Shown here: positions 1 through 9,538 of the stretch, in pieces
Layout: each line of letters opens with the position of its first letter
Position numbering within the stretch: the stretch's first letter is position 1
NCBI GenBank assembly: GCA_010672825.2
Contig: JAAHFU020000001.1
Span: 372,001-436,000 of the forward strand
DNA length: 64,000 nt
Direction: 5' to 3'
Source: Leptolyngbya sp. SIO1E4
GTDB lineage: Bacteria > Cyanobacteriota > Cyanobacteriia > Phormidesmidales > Phormidesmidaceae
The notes under the pieces: model-generated
Told to the model about the DNA's origin: nothing
The model's database searches: none
Seen by the model: the letters and a program-made list of their open reading frames with translations, nothing else
Program-made: the position numbers and the translations under genes

Positions 1-5
1 ACGCT

Positions 6-3000
6 ATGGTTGACGACAAAGAGCTTGAAATCCGGCTTCAGTTTCTTGACGAGGCCCAGGAATATTTAAATACCCTGGAAACGCGCCTGATGGGTTTAAC
101 CCAGGGCTTTGATGGGGAAACAATTAACGATGCCTTGCGGGCAGCCCATTCCATTAAAGGCGGTGCCGCACTGATGGGGCTACAAACCTTAAGTGAGCTG
201 GCTCACCGGCTAGAAGATGGCCTCAAGGTTCTTAAAATCCAGCGGAGCAAAGTGACCGTTGATGCCAGCCTAGAACAGCAGCTCATGGCTGCTGTTGACT
301 GTATGGGACAGGTGATGCGGCAGAGTCATCGGCATCTGCTGCAGGGCCAGGATGACCCCACGCCGGTGGATCAAGTCTGGCTGCAGCAGCAGGTAGATCC
401 CATTTTTGACGAGCTACATCAGCGTTTAGGGGATCCAGAAGAGGAAGATGCCTATTCAATGCTGTCTCCCGAAGACGGTCAAGACATTATTCCCTTGCTG
501 TTTCAAAGCGAAGTGGAAGGCTGCCTACAGCGCCTGGAATCTGTCCTGGCAGATCGCTCTCCCCGCCTGCGAGAGGAAGTGCAGATTTTAGCTCAAGAGC
601 TGGGCGGTCTGGGAGAAATGCTACAGCTAGCAGCCTTTAGTCGATTATGTCAGTCCATCGACGACCAGGTCGGAATTGCCACAGATGACCAGTTGCTATC
701 AGCCTCTCAAGCAGCGCTAGACACCTGGCGGCAGGTTCAAGGATTAGTCCTGAGCGGCAACCTGGGGGCAATTCCAGATCAGTTCATGGGCAGCCAAGAT
801 GCTGTCGTCGAAGCTGCCTCTGACGCGCCCTCTGACGCACCCTCTGACGCGCAAGTGGTTGAACCTCTGTCTGAAGAGTGGCCAGACTATCCAGACGAAC
901 TGGAGGTCTTCGACGATGCAGTCGATGAAGACATTGAAGTCGATGAAGACATTACGGAAACGCTATATTCCACTTCACCCATCGCTACCGCTACCCCCGG
1001 GTTCTTCCCCAATTCTTCTGAGACGACAGAGGCAGTTACCCCTGAGAGCATCAATACCGAGGCCTTTAACGCTTTTGATACTGCATCCGAGGCGATCCCT
1101 GATTCAGCTGCAGCGGGTTCAACAGCTCAGATGCCGCCGAGTACAGAAGACCCCTCTCCACCTGAGACAGGCCCTGTCCCCGACAGCACGGTGCGAGTGC
1201 CTGTCAAACAAATCAACCAGCTCAGTGACCTGTTTGGAGAACTGATTATCGAGCGCAACCGCCTGGAACTAGAAGTGAAGCGGTTGCGCCATTTAGTCGG
1301 AACGTTACAGGGTCGAATGCGCACGTTGGATCACGTCAATGGTGATTTGCGGAACGCCTACGACCGAGTCGCTACCCAAAGCGAATCTCCCTTATCACAA
1401 TCCATCAATGTCTCTGGGGAGGAGGATCCAAACCAGCAATTCGATGTTTTGGAATTAGATCGCTACCGAGAACAACATCTGCCATTCCGCGAGATTATTG
1501 AAACCATTGTTCAACTGCAGGAAGTCGGGGATGACATTGATCTGTCCCTAGACCAGACAGAACAAACGACCCGCAGCTTGCGCAAGACCTCCCGTCAGCT
1601 GCAAAAGTATCTGACCCAACTGCGCATGCGTCCCCTTTCTGACGTGTTCGATCGCTTCCCTCGGGCACTACGGCAAATGTCGCTGCAGTACGACAAGCCG
1701 GTAGAACTCCAGTTACAAGGGGAGCGGACGCTGGTGGATCGCAATGTCTTAGAGGCCCTGCAGGAACCGTTGATGCATATCATCCGCAACTGCTTTGACC
1801 ACGGCATTGAAGAGAAGGAAACGCGCCAGCAACGGAATAAATCTGCCACGGGCACGATCGCCATTTCGGCCTATCAGCGGAGTGGCCGCACCATTATCAC
1901 GATTCGAGATGATGGGAGCGGCATTCCCCTCGAGAAAGTTCGCGATCGCGCTTGCCAGATGGGCCTCGATGAAACCCTATTAGCCGCTGCCAGCAAACAA
2001 GACCTGCTGTCGTTAATTTTTGAGCCTGGCTTTAGCACCGCCAGCCAGGTCACAGACCTCTCAGGTCGCGGGGTCGGCATGGATGTGGTGCGCAGCAAGC
2101 TGAAAGAAATTCGCGGCGACATCCAAGTGGATACCGAGGCCGGAGTCGGCACCGTGTTTACCCTGTCGATTCCGTTCACCCTATCGGTGACACGGGTACT
2201 GATTGTAGAAAGTCGCGGCTTACGCATGGCCTTCCCGGTCGATGCGGTTGAGGAAATGTTTGCCCTCACCTCGGAAGAAATTCTCTCCACTGCCGGGAAA
2301 GACAGCTTTGAATGGAATGGGGAACTGTTGCAGTTGGTGCGGCTATCTGACTGGCTCCGCTTTAACTGCCCAGTGTCTCTGGAGAGTCCAGAAATTGCCC
2401 CGGCGATTTCTTCTCCAACGGTCTTGCTGGTGCAATATCAACAGCGCCTGGTAGGTATCCAGGTAGAACGCTCCTGGGGTGAGCAAGAAATTGCGCTGCG
2501 CCGAGTGGTCGGCCCCTTACCCCTCCCCTCCGGGTTCAATAGCTGCACTATTTTGGGGGATGGCCAGGTGATTCCGCTGGTGAGTGTCCCTGAACTGCTC
2601 TATTGGATCGCCAGCTGTGAAGCGTCCAGCCCAGCTGAACCGGCAACAAACCTGCCCAGCTATCTGCCCCATGAAGCCGCAAACAATGGCGGCATGAGCA
2701 GGCCCCGCAAACCGACCATTCTGGTTATAGATGACTCCATTAACGTGCGCCGCTTTATGGCCCTCACCCTTGAGAAAGCCGGTTACCAAGTCGCCCAAGC
2801 TAAAGACGGCCAGGACGCCCTGGATAAACTCGATGCTGGATTAGCCGTGGAAGCCATCATTTGCGATGTGGAAATGCCCCGGTTAGACGGGTATGGTTTC
2901 CTTTCTCGACTCAAAACCAAAGACCAGCACAAGCATCTACCCGTCGCGATGCTGACCTCTCGCAGCGGCCAGAAACATCGTCAAATGGCCATGAACTTAG

Positions 3001-3089
3001 GGGCAGCTGCCTATTTCACTAAGCCCTATAACGAACAGACCCTGCTGCAGACCTTAGAGGATCTGATTTACCCTGCCCTGGTTAATTAG
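6..3089 (+). CDS. Hybrid CheA-type chemotaxis/phototaxis histidine kinase with C-terminal receiver
   Basis: Cytoplasmic two-component kinase of 1027 aa that should take signals from a methyl-accepting receptor and pass phosphate through its own domains. Domains in order: Hpt with phospho-acceptor motif AHSIKGGA (His48), a second Hpt-like helical stretch without an obvious His (about 155-240), an acidic linker with repeated SDAP units, a dimerisation helix pair (about 395-545), a HATPase with N box HIIRNCFDHG and glycine boxes RDDGSGIP and LSGRGVGMDVV (about 560-705), a CheW-like domain (about 710-860), and a receiver (about 902-1025) with phospho-acceptor Asp near 954 in CDVEMPRLDG. This is the layout of cyanobacterial PixL/PilL-type kinases; which taxis pathway it serves cannot be told here because the receptor gene would lie upstream of the window. 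The ATG at 6 sits just before the Hpt domain, but an earlier start is not excluded. A cheW-like gene follows 9 bp later. Confidence 0.93.
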   Translation: MVDDKELEIRLQFLDEAQEYLNTLETRLMGLTQGFDGETINDALRAAHSIKGGAALMGLQTLSELAHRLEDGLKVLKIQRSKVTVDASLEQQLMAAVDCMGQVMRQSHRHLLQGQDDPTPVDQVWLQQQVDPIFDELHQRLGDPEEEDAYSMLSPEDGQDIIPLLFQSEVEGCLQRLESVLADRSPRLREEVQILAQELGGLGEMLQLAAFSRLCQSIDDQVGIATDDQLLSASQAALDTWRQVQGLVLSGNLGAIPDQFMGSQDAVVEAASDAPSDAPSDAQVVEPLSEEWPDYPDELEVFDDAVDEDIEVDEDITETLYSTSPIATATPGFFPNSSETTEAVTPESINTEAFNAFDTASEAIPDSAAAGSTAQMPPSTEDPSPPETGPVPDSTVRVPVKQINQLSDLFGELIIERNRLELEVKRLRHLVGTLQGRMRTLDHVNGDLRNAYDRVATQSESPLSQSINVSGEEDPNQQFDVLELDRYREQHLPFREIIETIVQLQEVGDDIDLSLDQTEQTTRSLRKTSRQLQKYLTQLRMRPLSDVFDRFPRALRQMSLQYDKPVELQLQGERTLVDRNVLEALQEPLMHIIRNCFDHGIEEKETRQQRNKSATGTIAISAYQRSGRTIITIRDDGSGIPLEKVRDRACQMGLDETLLAAASKQDLLSLIFEPGFSTASQVTDLSGRGVGMDVVRSKLKEIRGDIQVDTEAGVGTVFTLSIPFTLSVTRVLIVESRGLRMAFPVDAVEEMFALTSEEILSTAGKDSFEWNGELLQLVRLSDWLRFNCPVSLESPEIAPAISSPTVLLVQYQQRLVGIQVERSWGEQEIALRRVVGPLPLPSGFNSCTILGDGQVIPLVSVPELLYWIASCEASSPAEPATNLPSYLPHEAANNGGMSRPRKPTILVIDDSINVRRFMALTLEKAGYQVAQAKDGQDALDKLDAGLAVEAIICDVEMPRLDGYGFLSRLKTKDQHKHLPVAMLTSRSGQKHRQMAMNLGAAAYFTKPYNEQTLLQTLEDLIYPALVN

Positions 3090-3098
3090 GAGGTTGCT

Positions 3099-3638
3099 AT
3101 GCCCCAACATGCCCTGGTGCGAGTCCGCCGCCTCCAACCTAAAGAACCGGTTCTGCGGCTGATTGCCTTTCAACTACGCCAACACTGGTTCTGCCTACCC
3201 TTGGCCCGAGCCCGTCGGGTATTGTCTCAGCAGACGGTACGCGCAGATCTCGACCAAGAGATGGGGCTCATTCAACTACAAAATGAAACCATTCCCATTG
3301 TGGATACTGCCAGCCTAGTGTTTGAGGCGTCCCCCCGTTTACCTGGGTCGGGAGGGGCGCCATCCAACCCGCCACCCGCCCCAGTGACGTCAAGCATTCT
3401 CGTGGTTGATCTCTCTCAGGGAGGGGCGGTGGGGCTATTAATCGATGGCACCCCGACGATCAAACGAGTCCGCCAGTCAGCCCTGCGCCCGGTGCCTCAA
3501 ATGTATCTCACGATCAACCATCTGCGAGGCATCAACGGGGTTGTTGATTTAACCCAGAGCACATCTGCCGATCACTCTTCCCAGCTCCTGCTCTTGTTAG
3601 AAATGGATGCGCTGCTGCCCCCCTCACCATCTCCTTAG
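3099..3638 (+). CDS. CheW-like coupling protein
   Basis: A 179-aa single-domain CheW-like protein. Such proteins bridge a receptor and CheA through an SH3-like fold. The body (about 20-170) resembles the CheW domain of the preceding kinase, with the pattern 'LIAFQLRQHWFCLPL' near the start and a 'VVDLSQGGAVGLLID' strand in the second half. A Pro/Gly/Ser-rich insert (about 82-98) lies in the middle. A strong GGAGG ribosome site at 3090-3094 fixes the ATG at 3099, only 9 bp after the kinase stop, so the two genes are almost certainly co-transcribed. The order kinase then CheW differs from pix/pil clusters, where the kinase is usually last. Confidence 0.85.
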   Translation: MPQHALVRVRRLQPKEPVLRLIAFQLRQHWFCLPLARARRVLSQQTVRADLDQEMGLIQLQNETIPIVDTASLVFEASPRLPGSGGAPSNPPPAPVTSSILVVDLSQGGAVGLLIDGTPTIKRVRQSALRPVPQMYLTINHLRGINGVVDLTQSTSADHSSQLLLLLEMDALLPPSPSP

Positions 3639-3654
3639 GCAGGGCTCTAGGGGC

Positions 3655-3735
3655 ATATAGTCTTGTTCAGTTGAGTCCAGTACATCTGGGTCAAGACAGG
3701 GTCTAGGGTTTGGGGTCTAGGGTGTACTTGATCAG
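3655..3735. repeat. Dispersed heptamer-core element, copy A (81 bp)
   Basis: Copy A of a dispersed intergenic element also found at 20962-21069 and, inverted, at 53462-53541. It runs from ATATAG, through a left arm containing GTCCAGTACA, into a core of 7-bp units (GGGTCTA, GGGTTTG), and ends with TGTACTTGATCA. The ends form an imperfect inverted repeat (ATCCAGTACA against TGTACTGGAT in the consensus). It lies between convergent genes. Confidence 0.75.
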
Positions 3736-3754
3736 CCTACAGACCACGATAGAA

Positions 3755-4786
3755 TCACTCTCCAAGCCCCGGCCACGCTGCCATCGGCGTTTCAGTCGTG
3801 ACCCGGTGCATCCCCGCATCGGCAAAGCGCTGGAACGCTTCATTTGCAGCGTCTGTAAAGTCCACCACGTCCGGAACCACAACGGGGGATGTGCAGTCCT
3901 CTAGCAAATAGACTTTCTGGGCCAGACTGGAATCGCGGCCCCTGATTTCTGAGAGCAAATCATCCACAGACCAGGCCACACAGTGACTTTTCGCCTGCCC
4001 TGCCACAATAATGGCGTCGAAGGTCAACAGGAAGTCGGTGAACGCCGTATTTTTGTGGGCGATCGCAGTGCCTTGCCCATCTTCCAGCACCTCAGGACTC
4101 AGCACCGAGTAGTTTTCCGTTAAGGGATTACTGCCCTTGATTTCGTAGCGGGTCGGGCTGTTGCGAGCAATGGAATGGAAAAAGCAGGCATCTTCCACTG
4201 CTGATACCAGCGCGTGGCCGATCCCCCCCAGCATGGAGTGATAGGGCCAAATCGTTAAGGGATATTTGCCGTCCTGGCTCAGGCGTTGAGTGTAATGCAG
4301 CGCAAATTGCTGCGCGTCAGGGGCAGAGAGATGGGGCGCGATCGCGGCATTGACCCGCCACTTCCCAGCCACCACATCATCATAATTAATCAGGGTCATG
4401 GGGGCAGGGGGGGTTCCATCCGCATCTATCCAAAACAGGGGATGAAAAATTTGCGCTGCCGTGTGGGTATCCAGGGTGGGGGCGATGGTCGTAAGGGTGC
4501 CCAGGTTTTCGTAAATGAACCGACACAGACGCTGATTGTCTTCCACCGCCCCCCTACCAGAGCGGCCTCCCACAAACAGCTCAAACTCAGGCAGGCAAAA
4601 CGTATTTTGCACATCAATCAGCAGCAGACAGATGCGGCGGCGATCGCGATTAGCAGAGGAAATGCCCTGTTGCTGAGCCCAGCATCGGGCGTCATGGGCG
4701 CGATCTTGGTAAGGAACTCGATAAACCTGATCGACCTTTTGGGCGTCAAAAGACGCTGGCATCGAGGGTTGAGTTTGCAGGGGCAT
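3755..4786 (-). CDS. Isochorismatase-family cysteine hydrolase
   Basis: A 343-aa protein of the isochorismatase/nicotinamidase fold. The expected catalytic triad is visible as the Asp of 'LLLIDVQNTFC', a Lys in the central part, and the nucleophilic Cys of 'GQAKSHCVAWS'. It is longer than the usual 180-220 aa: it has a 40-residue N-terminal extension and inserts before the first histidine region (DTHTAAQIFHPLFW). These inserts resemble those of the larger nicotinamidase-like proteins, but the substrate cannot be named. The gene starts 20 bp after the stop of the multi-PAS adenylate cyclase on the same strand, so the two are probably one transcript. That suggests, but does not show, a link between this enzyme and the signalling protein. 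Confidence 0.82.
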   Translation of the reverse strand: MPLQTQPSMPASFDAQKVDQVYRVPYQDRAHDARCWAQQQGISSANRDRRRICLLLIDVQNTFCLPEFELFVGGRSGRGAVEDNQRLCRFIYENLGTLTTIAPTLDTHTAAQIFHPLFWIDADGTPPAPMTLINYDDVVAGKWRVNAAIAPHLSAPDAQQFALHYTQRLSQDGKYPLTIWPYHSMLGGIGHALVSAVEDACFFHSIARNSPTRYEIKGSNPLTENYSVLSPEVLEDGQGTAIAHKNTAFTDFLLTFDAIIVAGQAKSHCVAWSVDDLLSEIRGRDSSLAQKVYLLEDCTSPVVVPDVVDFTDAANEAFQRFADAGMHRVTTETPMAAWPGLGE

Positions 4787-4806
4787 GGGGTTTAGAACCG
4801 TGAACC

Positions 4807-7794
4807 TTATTTGCCAAGCAGGGCCTTGCGCCCCAGTAACCAGTAGGTCATCATTTCGCCTTTGCCTTTAACGTTAATGATGCCTCGTTCCTCAAAATGG
4901 TAATGGTTCTTGAGGTGTTCGTGTACTTCGGCGGTGACTTGAATGGTATTGGCAACGCCTTGAGACTCCATGCGACTGGCCACATTGACCGCATCTCCCC
5001 ACAGGTCGTAAGAGAATTTCTTCAGACCAATCACCCCAGCAACAACAGGCCCGGTGCCAATCCCAATACGGAGCTGAAACGGGGAATCATCCTGGCGCTT
5101 AAATTGGGCGATCGCCGCCTGCATGTCTAACGCCATTTCAGCAATGGCATGGGTATGGTTGGGGATGGGATTCGGAATCCCACCAACGACCATGTAGGCA
5201 TCCCCAATGGTCTTAATTTTCTCTAGATGATGGCGTTCCGCCAGATGGTCAAAGGCCGAGAAAATCTCATTGAGCAAATCCACCAGCTCAGTCGGGGGTA
5301 ATGCCGCCGACAGCTCCGTAAAGTTCACAATATCGGCAAAGAGGATGGTGGCCTCATCAAAGCGGTAGGCAATGGACTGGGTATTCCGCTTGAGCTGATC
5401 GGCAATGGCGGCAGGCAAAATGTTGAGCAGCAGGCGTTCTGAACGTTCTTGCTCCATGCGGAGGGCTTCTTCAATTTCCTTACGATCTGTAATGTCAGTC
5501 AAAAAGCCTTCTACCACAATGGGCTGGTCGGGCTCAGACGAAACACTAATGCCCTTTTCTAAGACCCACTTCTCTTGGCCGTTTGCCGTCAAAATACGGT
5601 AAGTCATTTGGAAGTGGTGGCCGTAGGTTAATGCCCGCTCTAACTCACCCCGGACATAGCTGCGATCATCGGGATGCACTAACGTTTCAAAGGGAACCGC
5701 ATCGACCCCCAACAGGTTGGCGGGGGTATACCCGGTCAGCTCATAGCATCCATCGCTGACAAACGCGAGGGTCCACTTCTGGTCATAGTGTCGCCGATAG
5801 GCCATACCCGCCAAGTTCCCCAGCAGGGTGGCTAAGGTGCGCTGGCTTTCCCGCAGGGCTTCTTCAGCCTGGCGACGCTGGGTGATATCAGCAACGGTAC
5901 CTTCGTAGTATTGAATCTGATCGCGATCGTCCCTGACCGCCCGGACATTCTCAGACACCCAAATCACCATGCCATCAGCACGATAGACCTGGGACTCAAA
6001 CTCAAACACCGCACCTTGGGTATGCAGTCGCTGGAGCATGACCCGTCGCCGGTCTTCATCCACATAGAGGCGATCGATGTTCCCGACCTGCTCCATCAGC
6101 TCAGCCGGGCTGAGATAGCCATACATCCTGGCCAATGCCGGGTTGACGCTAAAGTATCGGGCATCGGGGCTGGCCTGAAAAATTCCCTCAACGCTGTTTT
6201 CAAAAATGCTGCGGTATTTCTCTTCGGCTTTTCGCAGCGCAACGTCAGCCCGTCGCCTTTCAGTAATGTCTCGCGCCACCCAAATCACGCGATTATCTGG
6301 CATAGGGGAAATGATCGCGGTGTACCAAACGGTGTTATCAAAGTCATCCAACGCCACCTGGCCACTCGCCTCACTGCCTCGCTGCCAGTCACCAACCGGG
6401 AGACTGTACTCCAGCCGCACCGGTTTTCGCATATTCAAAGCCTGCTGAATATGGCGCATAAACAAGCTGGCCTGATAGGGAGGCAACACCTCGTATACAG
6501 TGCGCCCGATTCGTTCAGTCCCAGGGCTAAAAAGGAGCTGAGAATTCGTTGCCACCATGTTTAGATAACGACCATCGTTATCAAAAACTGTGATCACATC
6601 AGTCATCGCGGCAAACAGCGCCCTTAATTCAGCCTCAGAGGCTCGCAGGGCTTCTTCCACCCGATGCCGTTCTCGAATTTCAGCCAGCAATCGCTGGTTC
6701 GAGTCGGTCAATGCTGCCGTCCGTCGCTCGACCCGTTGTTCCAACTCTTCGTTGGCCCGTTGCAGGGCGGCTTCGGCTTCCTTACGGTGGGTAATATCTT
6801 CAACCGTACCTTCGTAGTACCGAATCTCATTTCGCTTGTTATGGACGGCACGGGCATTCTCAGAAATCCAAATAACGGTGCCGTCTTTGCGATAAACCTG
6901 AGATTCAAAGTTGGTGACCGCGCCATCGCGCTGGAGCGCGGCAATGAATTCTCTCCGACGTTCGGGGGAAACATAAAGCTGCTGCTGAACGCTGGTAATT
7001 TCCAGCATCATCTTTTCAGCAGAACCATAGCCATAAATTCGGGCCAGGGCTGGGTTGGCACTGAGATAACGACCATCCGTTGTCGTTTGGAAAATCCCTT
7101 CAACCGTATTTTCAAAAATGTTGCGATATTTTGCCTCGGCTTGGCGCAGGGCTTCTTCAGCTCGATTCCGCTTGGTGATGTCGATCCCAACGGTGAATGC
7201 AGCTTTGCCCTGGTTATATTTTTGCGCCACGATCAAGAACCGTCGCTTGTCTCCGGCGACCTGGGCTGAGACTTCTCGATAGGCTTCTTGCTGACTGCTT
7301 TGGAAAAAATCCTGGACGAACTGGTTAAATTCATTACTGGTATGGAGAAATCCAATATCTTGCCCGGTAAAAGACTCAACGGGCATATTGAAAATCTTTG
7401 CCAGATGCTTGTTGACCCCTAGATAACGCAAATCATCGCTGATCCAAGACACGATGCCGGGCACAGCATCGAGGACAGCCTGCAGCTGGTCGCGGGCACC
7501 TCTCAGGTTATTTTCTGCCTGACTGCGCTCGACAACTTCGGCCACCAGCGTGTCGTTAGACTCGCGTAAGGCAGCGGTTTGCTCGACAAACTTCTGCCTC
7601 AGGATCCTAATTTCTTCTTGGGTTTCCGTTAGCGCCTGGGTGCGATCGCTCAGTTTCAGCTTGAGATCTTTCATCTCACGCCTGAGGGCAATCACTTCTT
7701 GGCGCAGAGCTTCCTCTGTTTTAATCTCGTCAATGTCTGTTTGGGATGATGCAGCACCAACGTCTGTCTGCGATAACGATGATCGCTCAATCAT
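4807..7794 (-). CDS. Five-PAS class III adenylate cyclase
   Basis: A 995-aa protein without membrane segments that should make cAMP from ATP in response to signals bound by PAS domains. An N-terminal coiled coil (about 20-95) is followed by five PAS/PAC units starting near 97, 221, 383, 521 and 645, then a class III cyclase domain (about 800-990). Both metal Asp residues (LFADIVNFTE and KTIGDAYM) are present. The base-recognition pair is Lys (in KIKTIGD) and Asp (in YDLWGDAVN), and the transition-state Asn/Arg are in VNVASRME, so adenylate rather than guanylate cyclase is expected. PAS units 2 and 4 are near copies of each other, pointing to an internal duplication. The start ATG is 7794. It is followed by the isochorismatase-fold gene, 20 bp away. 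Confidence 0.9.
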   Translation of the reverse strand: MIERSSLSQTDVGAASSQTDIDEIKTEEALRQEVIALRREMKDLKLKLSDRTQALTETQEEIRILRQKFVEQTAALRESNDTLVAEVVERSQAENNLRGARDQLQAVLDAVPGIVSWISDDLRYLGVNKHLAKIFNMPVESFTGQDIGFLHTSNEFNQFVQDFFQSSQQEAYREVSAQVAGDKRRFLIVAQKYNQGKAAFTVGIDITKRNRAEEALRQAEAKYRNIFENTVEGIFQTTTDGRYLSANPALARIYGYGSAEKMMLEITSVQQQLYVSPERRREFIAALQRDGAVTNFESQVYRKDGTVIWISENARAVHNKRNEIRYYEGTVEDITHRKEAEAALQRANEELEQRVERRTAALTDSNQRLLAEIRERHRVEEALRASEAELRALFAAMTDVITVFDNDGRYLNMVATNSQLLFSPGTERIGRTVYEVLPPYQASLFMRHIQQALNMRKPVRLEYSLPVGDWQRGSEASGQVALDDFDNTVWYTAIISPMPDNRVIWVARDITERRRADVALRKAEEKYRSIFENSVEGIFQASPDARYFSVNPALARMYGYLSPAELMEQVGNIDRLYVDEDRRRVMLQRLHTQGAVFEFESQVYRADGMVIWVSENVRAVRDDRDQIQYYEGTVADITQRRQAEEALRESQRTLATLLGNLAGMAYRRHYDQKWTLAFVSDGCYELTGYTPANLLGVDAVPFETLVHPDDRSYVRGELERALTYGHHFQMTYRILTANGQEKWVLEKGISVSSEPDQPIVVEGFLTDITDRKEIEEALRMEQERSERLLLNILPAAIADQLKRNTQSIAYRFDEATILFADIVNFTELSAALPPTELVDLLNEIFSAFDHLAERHHLEKIKTIGDAYMVVGGIPNPIPNHTHAIAEMALDMQAAIAQFKRQDDSPFQLRIGIGTGPVVAGVIGLKKFSYDLWGDAVNVASRMESQGVANTIQVTAEVHEHLKNHYHFEERGIINVKGKGEMMTYWLLGRKALLGK

Positions 7795-8106
7795 GATGGA
7801 TGGGGTCCAGTCGAACAGCCAAGTCAGACAACCTCACACCGAAGTCACTTACTCACGGGAACAAAAGACGGAATTATAAGGTTACACATCCTTCATCCAC
7901 TTATTGAGACGAGAATTCCGGCTAATTTGAGAATTTCATGCAGCAGTGCAGATGCAAATGCCCTGATCCGGTTGCTCGTTTCCCTATTTTGACGTAGAGC
8001 GTGGAGATTTGGTGAGCTTTGGGATGAAATCCTTATGACGGAGACAGTGTCATGGGACAATAGCCTGACAATAGGCCAAAGATTTTAATAGAAGGGACGC
8101 GAGTTA
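7795..8106. other. Divergent intergenic region, cyclase / purD
   Basis: This 312-bp region must hold promoters for both the cyclase gene (leftward) and purD (rightward). No ORF or strong hairpin was found. A TTGACG at about 7989 and AT-rich stretches are present, but no convincing paired -35/-10 could be assigned by eye. Confidence 0.4.
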
Positions 8107-9378
8107 GTGAAAGCCTTAGTCATTGGGAGCGGCGGTCGAGAACACGCACTGGCGTGGAAGCTGCTGCAATCCCCTCGTATTGACGAAGTGATGTGTGTTC
8201 CAGGCAATGGGGGAACGGCAACTCTCCCGAGATGTCGAAATTTAGGGCTAGCCCTCAATGATTTTGAAGGCATTGCGCGGGTCGCCCTGGTTAACAACTT
8301 AAGTTTGGTGGTGGTGGGGCCAGAGCAACCTCTAGCGGATGGCATTGCCGATTACCTTCGAGATCAAGGATTACTGGTATTTGGGCCTTCTCGAGCAGGG
8401 GCTCAGGTTGAATCCAGCAAAGCGTGGGCCAAAGCCCTGATGGAAGAAGCTGGGATTCCGACCGCGCGGTCGGCGGTGTTTACCGAGGCAGAGGCCGCGA
8501 TCGCCTATCTGCAGAACCAGCCGATTCCTATTGTGGTCAAGGCAGATGGCCTGGCTGCCGGTAAAGGGGTCACGGTTGCCCGCACCCGCGAGGAGGCGAT
8601 CGCCGCTGTGCAGGAAGCCTTTAGCGGCAAGTTCGGAGCCGCTGGCCAACGCATTGTCATCGAAGAGTACCTCACCGGCCAAGAAGCCTCTGTCTTAGCC
8701 GTGACCGATGGGGAAACCATTTATCCGCTGATTCCGGCCCAAGACCACAAGCAAATTGGAGAAGGGGACACTGGCCCCAACACCGGGGGCATGGGTGCCT
8801 ACGCTCCAACCCCAGTGGTACCCCCCGAAACCTTAGATCGGATTCAAGAAACCATCTTGGAGCCTGCGATCGCGCTCCTGCGCCAGCGCCAGATTGACTA
8901 CCGAGGGGTTTTGTACGCCGGGCTCATGATTTCTACAACCGGCGACCCTTACGTCATTGAGTTCAACTGTCGCTTTGGGGATCCTGAAACCCAAGTTGTA
9001 TTGCCACTGCTTGAGACCCCCCTGGATGAAATTTTACTAGCCTGTGCTGAGCGCCGCTTGTCGGCACTACCACCGATCCAATGGAAAGCCCAATCAGCCG
9101 CCTGTGTCGTGGCTGCAGCCGGGGGCTATCCTGGTAGCTACTCAAAGGGGATGACCATTACCGGACTGGAGGCTGCAGATGAAAAAGGGGCTGTGGTTTT
9201 CCATGCAGGCACCCAGCAGCAGGGCAATCAGGTGCAAGCCTCTGGGGGGCGAGTGCTCGGCGTTACCGCCCTAGGAGAGTCCTTTGAAAGCGCGTTGAAT
9301 ACTGCCTATGCTGCGATCGGCGAGATTCATTTCGACACTATTTATTATCGCCGAGATATCGGCTACCGCATTCGCTAG
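8107..9378 (+). CDS. purD: Phosphoribosylamine-glycine ligase (GARS)
   Basis: Cytoplasmic ATP-grasp enzyme of purine synthesis that joins glycine to 5-phosphoribosylamine to give GAR. The 423-aa length matches stand-alone PurD. Family landmarks are all there: N-terminal '[18 protein letters not shown]', the ATP-grasp loop '[16 protein letters not shown]', the '[10 protein letters not shown]' glycine-rich motif and the metal-binding '[12 protein letters not shown]' (about residues 280-295). The start is a GTG at 8107, with GAAGGGA about 10 bases upstream. The next gene on the strand is the NblS/Hik33-type kinase, 160 bp on; this neighbourhood is known from other cyanobacteria. Confidence 0.97.
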   Translation: MKALVIGSGGREHALAWKLLQSPRIDEVMCVPGNGGTATLPRCRNLGLALNDFEGIARVALVNNLSLVVVGPEQPLADGIADYLRDQGLLVFGPSRAGAQVESSKAWAKALMEEAGIPTARSAVFTEAEAAIAYLQNQPIPIVVKADGLAAGKGVTVARTREEAIAAVQEAFSGKFGAAGQRIVIEEYLTGQEASVLAVTDGETIYPLIPAQDHKQIGEGDTGPNTGGMGAYAPTPVVPPETLDRIQETILEPAIALLRQRQIDYRGVLYAGLMISTTGDPYVIEFNCRFGDPETQVVLPLLETPLDEILLACAERRLSALPPIQWKAQSAACVVAAAGGYPGSYSKGMTITGLEAADEKGAVVFHAGTQQQGNQVQASGGRVLGVTALGESFESALNTAYAAIGEIHFDTIYYRRDIGYRIR

Positions 9379-9538
9379 CCGCAAACAGTCATACAAAGTT
9401 CGTCAATTTCAGCCCTCATGCCAAAATAGAAGCTATCCCCAGTTCAAAACCCTAGAGAGATAAGCTCTATCTGAGGTAGCTTACTTAGAAACAAGATTCC
9501 CTAGCAACCCTTGATGATGAACGCGCAGACGGCTGGAG

